Shown here: positions 11,542 to 22,800 of the stretch, piece by piece
Position numbering within the stretch: the stretch's first letter is position 1
Layout: each line of letters begins with the position of its first letter
Assembly: GCA_011799875.1 (NCBI GenBank)
Contig: CM022298.1
Location: 724,760,727 to 724,824,726, forward strand
From: Thinopyrum elongatum
Taxonomy: Eukaryota > Streptophyta > Magnoliopsida > Poales > Poaceae
Direction: 5' to 3'
DNA length: 64,000 nt
The notes under the pieces: generated by a model
Databases searched by the model: none
Told to the model about the DNA's origin: nothing
The model's input: the letters and a program-made list of their open reading frames with translations, nothing else
Program-made: the position numbers and the translations under genes

Positions 11542-14500
11542 CTAACATCTGATGTCAAGTTCCACATGGTATTCTCCTGCTGGATTGATGACGTGGTCAA
11601 GAAAGAATCCAGCCAATTCCTCTTGAATTGCCTTTAAGCGATCTTGTGGTTGGAGTTCATCCCGCATCTGCCAAATGTAATTTGAAGAAGGGGGTCAATA
11701 CATATATATGAATGAAACTCAACACAAATGATGGTAATAAAATAAAATTGTGAATATATTGCTTACGCACTTCATATTGTTTTTCAGAGTAGCCCCGCTT
11801 AGAGGTCGTTGCGTTGTAGATGTACTCGCAAACGTAGTATACACAAAAATTATTCCCGCCTTCCTGCCACAACCACTTTACGAGAAATGGAGGTCAATCA
11901 AACTGATAATCAAGCATTATAAATGGTATTGATGAAACTAGCTAGAATCAATGGGAGATGCGCGGAACTAGCTAGTAGTACTTACTTTCGGGTGTGTAAA
12001 TCGCAGATCCCCCGGCAATCCCGGAACTTCTGCGGTGAACACTTTCCAAACCCTGCGAGACAAAGAAAATAATTACTTGATATCAGGAAATGAACAAAGT
12101 TGCCGATATGGTGCGATAATGATCGATAAAACTTACTTCTGGAGCATTTCAGTCATGGCCGCATACTCCTTGGGATCTTTTCGTCTTGAGTCTAAGACGG
12201 TTACTAGTCCCTGCTCAAGCTTAATCTCTAGGAGAATAAAGTGGAAGCTGCGCACGCATGCATAACTCATCAATTACATTACTATAACCTCGAGTAATAA
12301 TGGAAACCGAATATGCAGAAGACAGTAACACTCACTTGAAGTTGTAAGGAAAGAGTATTTTATTTTTGTTTTGATTTTTAAGCAACGATTGTAGCAAGTT
12401 GGCCTCGGTTTCTTTCGGATTATATGTAACCGTCCATTCATCTATGAGATTTGTGTTAATGAACCCAATATCATAGATTTGTGCATTTCTGCACTCGACG
12501 ATCTTCAATCTGCATAATATAGTGAGGATAATTATATATACATGCAATGAAAGAGCTGAGCTATATATAGAGACTTAATTACAGAAGTATAGTACTTACA
12601 GACAGTAGCAAGTGATGATTATTTTATCGAGGTCCTTTTGATTGAAAAACTGGAAGAACTCCTCAAATGGAACAGACACCAGATCAATTCCAACGAGGTC
12701 GTGCTCCTCTTTAACTCCCAGCGTCAAAATATCCTTCCCAGACTTGCAGGTGTCCATGTACCACTTATGGAATCTTCGCATCATCGTTGTTAGAGGAGGA
12801 TCACCAGGTCTGACGAGAGGCTTCCCGTACTGGTATTTGTGTTCGTTCACCTCCATTGTATCAAAATGTGCATCGTCGAGCAGGTAATCACCAGGATTGG
12901 TACCGGACAGCATCCCCGGCAGATTTGCGACGATATCGCTAGACACCTTGAGCGGGGGGCACGATTGGTTTGCCTGTTCGCCGAGCTGGGGAATTTTGTT
13001 CCCACTTCTTCGTTCTTGTAACCTTTTGTCAGTTGAAGTAGTTCCCGACCGGCGCGCTCCTTCCACTGCCTTTTTAAGAGCGCGGACATGGTTGTCATCC
13101 GGCGGAGGCGGTGGTGGTCGCTTCAGGTTCTTCACAGTGCGCTTCAATTTCACCGGATCCATCTTCTCCTCCGGAGGTGGATTTTTCTTTGCAAAAAAGT
13201 CCCTCACTTGGGCTTTACAGATCTCTACGTTTTCCTCGTCGGTCATCTTGTATGGTAACTTCTCTAGAGGCGTGAGAGTCGGACCGAATCTGTATTGCCT
13301 CCCGCCTCTGGTTGTACTGCTAGAGGCCGGAGCAGTCGGAGTGGCTGCGGCTGTCTTCCTTCGTTTCTTACGAGGCGGAGAAGGAGGCGGAGTGCTACGA
13401 CGCGCCGGAGCAGCCGGAGCGGCGGCGGCTGTCTTCCGCTGTTGCTGACGAGGCGGAGAAGGAGGCGGCCTGCTCGGACGCGCCGGCGCAGGCGGAGAAG
13501 GAGGCGGAGTGCCCTGATCACTCGCCAGAGGAGGAGGCGGAGGAGGAGGTGGAGTGCCCTGACTCGACGAAGGAGGAGGCGGAGTGCCCTGACTCGCCGG
13601 AGGAGGAGGCGGAGGCGTCCAGTTCGGAAGGTTGATGAGCTCCTTCCGCCATAGACATGGAGTCTTCAGAGCAAGACCCAGCTGAGTCTCCCCTTTACCG
13701 GTAGGGTGGTCAAGCTGGAGCTCCTCAAATCCCTCCGTTATTTCATCGATCATCACAACAGCATAGCCTTGTGGAATCGGAAGGCAGTGAAAAGTTGCGC
13801 CGGGTTGAGGAGGTGTAACAGAGCCGACAGCCGCCTTGACTTTGAGGTGCTGCCATTGCGTCATAAGGTGGCAATCTTGAGCCTCCGTGATAGCATCCAC
13901 GGGGTAGCTGGGAGCCGTGAAGTCAGGCTGCTGAAGGACCTCGGTGGAAGCCACGCTGCTTCTCCGCTGAGATGGAGGGGTAGCTTCTGGGGTAGCTTCG
14001 GCAGGTCGCTGGCTCTGAACTAGTAGTGCTTGTTCCTCTAGCGCTCGTACCCTTGCATTCAGCGACTGCAGTTCTGTCTGCTCCACTTTCCTCCTCCTCT
14101 CCCGGGTTTTGTAACCGCCTGCGCTGGGAAACCCAACCCTCCACGCAACGGAGCCTGCCGTGCCTCGCGTTCGTCTTGGGTGCTCAGGATTCCCGAGGGC
14201 CTGTGTGAGCTCGTCGTTCTCTCTGTCGGGAATGAACGTCCCTTCTTGCGCTGCGGCGATATACTTCTGAAGCTTCTTGACGGGTATTTCAAGTTGCTCC
14301 TTCGTCCAATGGCACTTCCCTGTTTCAGGGTCCAAGGTTCCCCCAACCCCGAAGAACCAAGTCCTTGAACGGTCTGGCCAGTTCAATGTCTCTGGTTTGA
14401 CCCCTTTATCAAGCAGGTCCTTCTCAGCCTTGTCCCACAACGGCCGGGCTTTGAGGTAGCCACCTGACCCCGTGCGATGGTGATACTCCTTCTTTGCAGC

Positions 14501-15328
14501 ATTTTTCTTGTTTGTCGCTGACATCTTCTTACTCTTCTCCGATGTCTTGTGGGCCACAAATGCGGGCCAGTGATCTCTTATCTTCTCAAATCGGCCGGTG
14601 AATTCTGGAGTCTTCCCTTTGTCGACAAACATTGATTTCAACTCATTCTTCCACCTCCTGAATAGATCTGCCATCTTCTTAAGAGCATGATCCTTGACCA
14701 ATGGCTCTATAACTGGCTTATCCGGATCCTCCTCTGGCGGTAGGGTGAAATTTGCCTTCAGCGCGGTCCAAAGATCATCTTTCTATCTATCGTTGACAAA
14801 AGACACTTGAGGGTCTTCGCTCTTAGGCTTATTCCATTGGTGGATGCTGATCGGGATCATGTCCCTAACAAGAACCCCGCACTAAGCAGAAAATGCTTCC
14901 TTGGTCCGGCTGGGTTCAATCGGTTGGCCATTGCCCTTGATTGCTGTGATCGTGAACCTTTCATCCTGGCGCAACCTTTTCTTTGGGCCTCGTCTCGTTA
15001 CCGAAGTTTGGCTCAATCCGGAGGGCTAGAAAAGAAGAAAGAAGAGAGTTAATATGTGTACATACCAAAACAATTAATGCATCAATTAGCTAGTCAGCAC
15101 AGGCTTAATTAATATATATACCTCGCCGGACTTTGCAACAGCTCCTTCCTCCGTTCGCTCATCGGAGCCATCATAATCATGTCCTTTCACCTCCATTGTT
15201 CGATCACCGGAGCCTGCTTCACCCACTCCTTCCAGACCATCGGTGTCGTTGAGATACGACAAGATATCACCTCCGCCGAGGATTATGTCCCCCAACAACT
15301 TTGCTGCTTCGATGTCTCGGTGCTCCAT
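11542..15328 (-). pseudogene. CACTA-1 Ulp1-like protease-fold protein gene (seven exons)
   Basis: Supported exons, minus strand: 15328-15122, 15025-12600, 12519-12336, 12247-12137, 12052-11986, 11875-11771 and 11667-11542; each junction has GT...AG and keeps frame (the sixth donor has an alternative 4 bases on). The long second exon has a basic region, a coiled-coil/DUF8039-like part and proline-rich tracts. The last exons form a Ulp1/C48 protease-type core: His in FHFILLEI, Asp in VLDSRR and Cys in NNFCVYYVC, the order of the catalytic triad. Ulp1 enzymes cleave SUMO-type conjugates, but activity of transposon versions is unproven. The gene is dead: TAG at 14882-14884 and at 14783-14785, both CAG in CACTA-2. 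Many plant CACTA elements carry such a second gene beside TNP2. Confidence 0.85.
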
Positions 15329-15497
15329 AGTTTCTGCAAATATTACAACATGGCAATTAATATACAAACATGACAGATGGATATATTAGTGCAAACATAG
15401 ACCTAGCTAGCTCGACGCTTCTACGGTTTGGGGTGGCCTCGACAACTCTTCTACGGACCGCCTCTCTCATGAATGTCCGACGTCCGGACCGACAAGG

Positions 15498-15993
15498 GAT
15501 TTAACAAAATGACGCCATTCTGGATGTGCAGAAAATGGTCCATATTTTTCCTGATCTCACCTACCCTTCTATATGTCACGTTGTCTAGTGTCAAAGAATT
15601 CAAGAAAACCATGACTTCATCATTAGCCGGAAATGACAGGCGTATAATGGTACGAAGCTCTTCAAAGTTCTTTTGGAACGGAGTTCCCGATAGAATAATT
15701 CGCTTTTTGGTACAAAGTTCAGCAAGAGCCTTCCGAATATCGCTATTTGGAAGGCCTTTGCTGAAATTCGTATCAAAAGGAGAATTATTCTATCAGGAAC
15801 TCCGTTCCAAAACAACTTTGAAGAGCTTCGTAGCATCATACGCCTGTTACTTCCGACTAATGATGAAGCCATGGATTTCTTCAATACTTTGACAGACAAC
15901 GTGACATATAGAAGAATATATATATAGATGAGATCAGAAAAAAAAATTAGATCAACTTGTGCACATCCATAATGGGGGCATTCTTGATAAATC
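15498..15993. repeat. SNF2-helicase-derived foldback in CACTA-1
   Basis: Two arms of about 235-245 bases (15498-15733 and 15750-15993) are inverted copies of each other with roughly 80-85% identity around a loop of about 16 bases centred at 15741. The left arm on the minus strand is an open frame containing RIILSGTPFQKNFEEL, an SNF2-family helicase motif; the right arm on the plus strand contains RIILSGTPFQNNFEEL. Both arms therefore descend from one helicase segment that was inverted-duplicated. The helicase sequence continues beyond the left arm to about 15470. It lies about 170 bases upstream of the Ulp-like gene's start codon. A transcript would fold into a long imperfect hairpin, a potential small-RNA source. 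Confidence 0.85.
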
Positions 15994-15998
15994 TATAT

Positions 15999-16160
15999 AT
16001 GTCAAAATTCAAACTTTGACATATGATCAAACTTTGACATATGATCAAATGTTGCATATGTCAAAATTCAAACTTTGACATATGATCAAACTTTGACATA
16101 TGATCAAATGTTGCATATGTCAAAATTCAAACTTTGACATATGATCAAACTTTGATATAT
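15999..16160. repeat. Tandem repeat, about 58 bp, CACTA-1
   Basis: Nearly three copies of a unit built from TCAAACTTTGACATATGATC and its partial inverted form (CATATGTCAAAATTC). The palindromic CATATG cores recur every 18-58 bases. Directly follows the foldback; same arrangement in CACTA-2. Confidence 0.85.
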
Positions 16161-16410
16161 GTCCACCGCGATATAAAATAATACATAGACTTGTTCGGGC
16201 GAGAGGGGGTTGATCGACGTCCCCCCTCATGTCGAAGTTACCAGAGTTATCTTCTAGTGGTTTGGGTGGCCTCGAGAGTTTGTCGAGTAGGTGCGGGAGG
16301 GGGTAGGAGATCGACAACGCTTTTTTATATATGTCCACCGCGATATAAAATAATACATAGACTTGTTCGGGCGAGAGGGGGTTGATCGACGTCCCCCCTC
16401 ATGTCGAAGT
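16155..16410. repeat. Direct duplication, two 84-bp copies
   Basis: 16155-16238 and 16327-16410 are identical 84-base copies beginning ATATATGTCCACCGCG and ending ATGTCGAAGT, separated by 88 bases. CACTA-2 has a single copy (about 52352-52435), so the duplication is specific to CACTA-1. Confidence 0.85.
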
Positions 16411-17204
16411 GAATGAACAACTCTGAATTTTTTTACATGTACTCCTACAACATGAAAATTTCTAAGTGATTGCCAAACTGTTTGCTAAACTTTTATGCTT
16501 CATTTATATGAAGATCAATTGTCCAATATAACTATGTTCGCGATATGAGGCATTGGACATTATCTAGATCACATGCCTCAAAATCAAAGGAAAAACTCCT
16601 CTCACAACTATCTGCGGTGCCCAACAATATGAAATCATTCACAAATATTGATGTTGGACTCGACTAAATATGCACTCCATAGTCCAATCAAGTATATAAG
16701 TCCGCGGTGATCAAACACATACAAGTTACAAAAATTTCTATGCTCACAAAAATATAAGCCCGAGGGGAATTGAAGTTATCGGGGTTATGTTTATACAACA
16801 AATGGACAACTCATCTCATTTCATCTCATCTGAAAAAACATAGCACATCTAAAAAAATACATACATACATGGAAAAAAATTGCTATGAACAAAAAAAATG
16901 TCATATATGAACATTTTCTATATCCATCCATACATACATACATTGAAAAAAATGCTATGAACAAACACATCAGTAGTAATTATTTTTATAATGATTTGGC
17001 CTCAAAAAATTCTTTTATTAGTATTTTCAAACTCTAGAATGACCCTGTTGCACTAGAACTATTTCAAATAATTCTTTTCAAATGCCACAAATTTTTTGAG
17101 AAGTCCTCTGATGCCTATAGATCATTTTTATGCAAAAAACCCAACTTGCGGTCATTTGAAACTTTTGAGCAGTGACAGAGCAAGGCCGAGCTCGGGGGAG
17201 CACG
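16411..17204. other. AT-rich CACTA-1 interior, no gene
   Basis: Low-complexity, AT-rich sequence with repeats of ACATACATACAT and A-runs. No frame or RNA signal seen. Comparable AT-rich sequence fills CACTA-2 at 52560-53320. Confidence 0.5.
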
Positions 17205-17465
17205 GGTGAAGTTATCGGGGAGGGGGTATATCGACCCCCCCCCCCCCACTCATGTCGAAGTTATCGGGGAGGGGGTATATCGACCCCCCCCCCTCATGTC
17301 AAAGTTATCATGGAGGGGGTATATCGACCCCCCCTCATGTTGAAGTTATGGGGAGGGGGTATATCGACCCCCCCCCCCTCATTCGAAGTTATCGGGGAGG
17401 GGGTAACGACCCCTCCCCTATGTCAAAGTTATCGGGGAGGGGGTATATCGACCCCCACCCCCCTC
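17205..17465. repeat. Palindromic tandem repeat GGGGGTATATCGACCCCC
   Basis: Six copies of a 43-58-base unit containing the self-complementary core GGGGGTATATCGACCCCC, with ATGTCGAAGTTATCGGGGAG between them. A further core fragment lies at 17575. Frames reading through it are repeat artefacts. Confidence 0.85.
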
Positions 17466-17709
17466 ATCATGCATATATAGCTACCACATACATATATACA
17501 TTGAAAAAAATTACATTATATATATATATATATATATGAACAAAAAAATTACATCATATATATACATATGTACATCGACCCCCACCCCCCTCATCATGAA
17601 CAAAAACATGCTCTGAACAAAAAAATTAATACATTATGAACATCTACATACATATAGGCACATACATAAATATATACATTATATATATATGAACAAAAAA
17701 TTAATCTAT

Positions 17710-18060
17710 TAAAAAATGAAAAAAAAACAGAGACGGGGCGGCGCGGCGGCTCACAGTGGGGGCGGCTGGCGACGGCGATGGCGACGGCGACGACGACGAC
17801 GACGGCGACGGCGGGGCCGGCCCGGGGTAGGGGCTTGGGCGCGGGGCAAGGGCCGGCGTGGCGACGGCGTGGTTGGGGGCAGGGGCGCTGGGCGACGACG
17901 AAGAGGTGCGGGGAGCGGGCGGCGACGGCGTCGAGGGCTCGGGGCAGGGGCGGCGCGGCGACGACGTCGGAGGCAGGGGCGACGACGGCGACGGCGACGA
18001 GGAGCAGCGCTGGGGCGTCGGGCACGAACTGGCGATGGAAATCTGAAAATTTCCTAAGTG
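17710..18060 (-). other. GC-rich leader region of CACTA-1 internal promoter
   Basis: A 330-base block of GCGACGGCG-type triplet repeats lies immediately downstream, on the minus strand, of a TATA box at 18062-18072. A minus frame is open across it (from 18076 to 17594) but there is no convincing start codon, and the homologous block in CACTA-2 (53430-53735) does not preserve the frame. Probably a GC-rich 5' leader for transcripts heading to the Ulp-like gene. Confidence 0.35.
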
Positions 18061-18074
18061 CTGGCTTATATAGC
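18060..18074 (-). promoter_or_regulatory. TATA box, internal CACTA-1 promoter
   Basis: Minus strand reads TTGCTATATAAGCC, a good plant TATA box, just downstream of an array of GGTCCCGGTT motifs. CACTA-2 keeps a TATA (GTATATAAGTAGG) at the same place. It could drive the Ulp-like gene 2.7 kb downstream via a leader intron. Confidence 0.5.
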
Positions 18075-18077
18075 AAA

Positions 18078-18345
18078 GGCTTTGGTCCCGGTTAGTGGCA
18101 CCAACCGGGACTAATGCCCCCCTTTAGTCCCGGTTGGTGCCACCAACCGGGACCAAAGGTCTTTTTTCAGCAGCCCAAAGGGCGGGAAGCAGGGACCTTT
18201 GGTCCTGGTTGGTGGAACCAACCGGGACTAAAGGGCGTGCATTGGTCCCGGTTGGAGGGCGTGCATTGGTCCCGGTTGGTGTCACGAACCGGTACCAATG
18301 CACCCCTTTAGTCCCGGTTGGTGCCACCAACCGGGACAAAAAGCC
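18078..18345. repeat. Internal copy of the subterminal repeat array
   Basis: Six palindromic or half-palindromic GGTCCCGGTTGGT...ACCAACCGGGAC modules, the same motif as at both element ends, lie in the middle of the element. The block is flanked by a minus-strand TATA on one side and a TTTATAAG sequence at about 18411 on the other. CACTA-2 retains a shorter version at 53775-53935. Confidence 0.85.
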
Positions 18346-18391
18346 TTGTGATGCCCGCGTCGCGACCAAAAGTTTAGTCCCACCTTGCTAG

Positions 18392-18450
18392 TTGAGAGAG
18401 CTCGAGAGTGGTTTATAAGCGCTGTTGCGCCCACTCTCTCGAGCTCCTCC
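18392..18450. repeat. Hairpin GAGCTCGAGAGTGG / CCACTCTCTCGAGCTC
   Basis: A short inverted repeat with arms GAGCTCGAGAGTGG and CCCACTCTCTCGAGCTC surrounds TTTATAAGCGC. It is conserved in CACTA-2 (53975-54035), mutated in one arm. Could be a cruciform or a binding site; function unknown. Confidence 0.6.
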
Positions 18451-18559
18451 CAACTGCAGGCTTTCGGGTCTAAACTCGCACTATGTGCCTGTGGGCTTAC
18501 TGGGCCTGCTGCGGGCCTGAATCCTGGCCCATGGTTGGGTTTCTAGTCGTATTCAGGCC

Positions 18560-19015
18560 GTGGTGGCCCAGTAGACGGCACTTTTTTTATTTTTATTTTA
18601 TTTTCTTTGTTGCTTTATTTATTTTATTTTGTTTCTACTTACAGCAAAATACTTACTGTTGCTATTTTTATTTATTTTATTTTATTTTATTTTATTTTGT
18701 CTACTTATTTATTAAAGTTTATTTTGTTTCTACTTATTTATTTTATTTTCTTTTTTGCTTTTTTTATTTATTTTATGAAAATTCTTTTTCTTTTAATGTT
18801 TTGAAGAGAAAATACTTTGATAATTTTAGTTGTATAAATTTTATATAATTTTAGTTTCAATAATACAAGAGATTTAAAAAGTTTTTTAGTTGATTCCTTT
18901 AGCTATTAAAGTTTCATTAAAGTTTTCTAGTTCATTCTTTTTCTATTAGAGTTTCATCAAAGTTTTCTAGTTCATTCTTTTAGTTTATTATTTTTGCTAT
19001 TAGAGTTTCATAAAA
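18560..19015. repeat. T-rich low-complexity stretch
   Basis: Runs of TTTTATTTTATT and related pentamers, then AT-rich sequence with several copies of TAGAGTTTCATTAAAGTTTTC. No gene. It leads directly into the 337-bp array in both CACTA copies. Confidence 0.7.
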
Positions 19016-19893
19016 GTTGAGAGGGTTACGGCAAAAACTGGATGCACTTCGTGTACAAAATGGACAATCTCTTTCGAAGTATCAGGGTTTCGGACGAAAA
19101 CTCATCTGTTACAAAGGGATTTTATTTTTTTGAACTTATTTGAAATCCAGACTTTTTGTGTGCTCAAAATGAACCATTCAAAGCAACATCATCAATTTTC
19201 AACCCTTTCTGACTTCATCTGTTATTTTTCATGCATTTACTGATTTTTTTGAGCTAAATGACCCTGAAATTGAAAAGCACTTCAAATGAACTCTGAAAAG
19301 GTTGAAAATGAGCATGATATCATCATTTCACCCACATAGCATATGCTAAAAAAGTTGAGAGGGTTACGGCAAAAACTGGATGCACTTCGTGTACAAAATG
19401 GACAATCTCTTTCGAAGTATCAGGGTTTCGGACGAAAACTCATCTGTTACAAAGGGATTTCATTTTTTGAAATTATTTGAACTCCACACTTTTCGTGTGC
19501 TCAAAATGAACCATTTAAAGCAACATCATCAATTTTCAACCCTTTCTAAGTTCATCTGTTATTTATCATGCATTTACTGATTTTTTTGAGCTAAATGACC
19601 CTGAAATTGAAAAGCACTTCAAATGAACCCTGAAGAGGTTGAAAATTGGCATGATGTCATCATTTCACCCACATAGCATGTGCTAAAAAGTTGAGAGAGT
19701 TACGGCAAAAACTGGATGCACTTCGTGTACAAAATGGACAATCTCTTTCGAAGTATCAGGGTTTCGGACAAAAACTCACCTGTTACAAAGGGATTTCATT
19801 TTTCTGAACTAATTTGAACTCCAGACTTTTTGTGTGCTCAAAATGAACCATTCAAAGCCACATCATCAATTTTCAACCCTTTCTGACTCCATC
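19016..19893. repeat. 337-bp tandem array, 2.6 copies (CACTA-1)
   Basis: Monomers begin GTTGAGAGGGTTACGGC at 19016, 19354 and 19690; spacing is 336-338 bases. The last copy stops inside CTGACTCCATCTGT, six bases before the TNP2 stop codon, so the array abuts the transposase gene. Short frames in it recur in every monomer and are not genes. The same array is hugely expanded in CACTA-2. Confidence 0.95.
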
Positions 19894-19898
19894 TGTCT

Positions 19899-22800
19899 TC
19901 ACTTTTTCTTCGCTTGTGTCCTTTGCTTATTGCGCCGGAACCTTGGATATTCTTCATCGCTTAACAGGGTGCTTGGGTCAGCCTTGACTTTGAAGGGAGG
20001 AATTTCATGAAACTTTTCATAATCTTCAGACATGTCTGTCTTACCCTCCACTCCCATGATGTCTCTTTTCCCTGAAAGAACTATGTGGCGCTTTGGCTCA
20101 TCGTATGATGTATTCGCTTTCTTATCTTTTCTTTTTCTCGGTTTGGTAGACATGACCTTCACATAGAAAACCTGCGCCACATCATTGGCTAGGACGAATG
20201 GTTCGTCTGTGTACCCAAGATTGTTCAGATCCACTGTTGTCATTCCGTAATGTGGCTCTACCTGTACCCCGCCTCCTGACAGATTAACCCATTTGCACTT
20301 AAACAAAGGGACCTTAAAATCATGTCCGTAGTCAAGTTCCCATATGTCCACTATGTAACCATAATATGTGTCCGTTCCCCTCTTGGTTGCTGCATCAAAG
20401 CGGACATCACTGTTTTGGTTAGTGCTCTTTTGATCTTGGGCGATCGTGTAAAATGTATTCCCATTTATCTCGTATCCTTTGTAAGTCAATACAGTCGAAG
20501 ATGGTCCCCTGGACAACGAGTACAGCTCATCAGAAACAGTGTTGTCACCTCTGAGATGTGTTTCCAACCAACTGCCGAAAGTCCTGATGTGTTCACATAT
20601 AATCCAGTCGTCACACTGCTCCGGGTGTTTGGAGCGCAGAATGTTTTTTTGTTCATCGACATACGGGGTCACCAAGGTAGAGTTCTATAGAACTGTGTAG
20701 TGTGCTTGAGACCAAGAATGCCCGTCCCTACATATTATTGAGTCTCCTCTTAGCGTGCCTTTTCCAGTCAGTCTCCCCTCATACCGCGATTGAGGGAGAC
20801 CAATCTTCTTAAGGTCAGGAATGAAGTCAACACAAAACCAAATGACATCCTCTGTTTGATGGCCCATGGAGATGCTTCCTTCTGGCCTAGCGCGGTTACG
20901 GACATATTTCTTTAGGACTGCCATGAACCTCTCAAAGGGGAACATATTGTGTAGAAATACGGGGCCCAGAACGACAATCTCGTCGACTAGATGAACTAGG
21001 ACGTGCGTCATGATATTGAAGAAGGATGGTGGGAACACCAGCTCGAAACTGACAAGACATTGCGCCACATCACTCCTTAGCCTTGGTATGATTTCTGGAT
21101 CGATCACCTTCTGAGAGATTGCATTGAGGAATGCACATAGCTTCACAATGGCTAATCGAACGTTTTCTGGTAGAAGCCCCCTCAATGCAACCAGAAGCAG
21201 TTGCGTCATAATCACGTGGCAGTCATGAGACTTTAGGTTCTGAAACTTTTTCTCTGCCATATTTATTATTCCCTTTATATTCGACGAGAAGCCAGACGGA
21301 ACCTTCATACTGAGCAGGCATTCAAAGAAGATTTCCTTCTCTTCTTTGGTAAGAGCGTAGCTGGCAGGACCTTCATACTGCTTTGGAGGCATGCCGTCTT
21401 TTTCGTGCCAACGTTGCTGGTCCTCCCGTGCTTCCGGTGTATCTTTTGTCTTTCCATACACGCCCAAGAAGCCTAGCAGGTTCACGCAAAGGTTCTTTGT
21501 CACGTGCATCACGTCGATTGAAGAGCGGACCTCTAGGTCTTTCCAGTAGGGTAGGTCCCAAAATATAGATTTCTTCTTCCACATGGGAGCGCGTCCCTCA
21601 GCGTCATTCGGAACAGATAGTCCGCCGGTACCCTTTCCAAAGATTACGTGTAAATCATTGACCATAGCAAGTACGTGATCACCGGTACGCATGGCGGGCT
21701 TCTTCCGGTGATCTGCCTCGCCTTTGAAATGCTTGCCTTTCTTTCGACATTGATGGTTGGTCGGAAGAAATCGACGATGCCCCAGGTACACATTCTTCCT
21801 GCATTTGTCCAGGTATATACTTTCGGTGTCAGCTAAACAGTGCGTGCATGTGTGGTATCCCTTGTTTGTCTGCCCTGAAAGGTTACTGAGAGCAGGCCAA
21901 TCATTGATGGTTACAAACAGCAATGCATGCAGGTCAAATTCCTCCTGTCTGTGCTCATCCCACACACGTACACCGTTTCCATTCCACAGCTATAAAAGTT
22001 CTTCAACTAATGGCCTTATGTACACATCAATGTCGTTGCCGGGTTGCTTAGGGCCTTGGATGAGTACTGGCATCATAATGAACTTCCGCTTCATGCACAG
22101 CCAAGGAGGAAGGTTATAGATACATAGAGTCACGGGCCAGGTGCTGTGATTGCTGCTCTGCTCCCCGAAAGGATTAATGCCATCCGCGCTTAAACCAAAC
22201 CATACGTTCCTTGGGTCACCTGCAAACTCAGTCCGGTACTTTCTCTCAATTTTTCTCCACTGCGACCCGTCGGCGGGTGCTCTCAACTTCCCGTCTTTCT
22301 TACGGTCCTCTCTGTGCCATCGCATCAACTTGGCATGCTCTTTGTTTCTGAACAGACGTTTCAACCGTGGTATTATAGGAGCATACCACATCACCTTGGC
22401 AGGAACCCTCTTCCTGGGGGGCTCACCGTCCACATCACCAGGGTCATCTCGTCCGATCTTATACCGCAATGCACCGCATACCGGGCATGCGTTCAAATCC
22501 TCGTACGCACCGCGGTATAGGATGCAGTCATTAGGGCATGCATGTATCTTCTGCACCTCCAATCCTAGAGGGCATATGACCTTCTTTGCTGCGTACATAC
22601 TGTCGGGCAGTTCGTTATCCTTTGGAAGCTTCTTCTTCAATATTTTCAGTAGCTTCTCAAATCCTTTGTCAGGCACAGCATTCTCTGCCTTCCACTGCAG
22701 CAATTCCAGTACGGTACCGAGCTTTGTGTTGCCATCTTCGCAATTGGGGTACAACCCTTTTTGGTGATCCTCTAACATGCGATCGAATTTCAGCTTCTCC

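Noticed and set aside
13264..14459. Arg- and Ser-rich plus-strand frames opposite the Ulp-like gene
   Set aside because: Antisense shadows of the proline-rich tracts encoded on the minus strand; the same holds at 49304-50547.
17172..17539. Repetitive frames with SYRGGGISTPPP-type units
   Set aside because: They translate the palindromic tandem repeat in two registers; no start context and indels between units.
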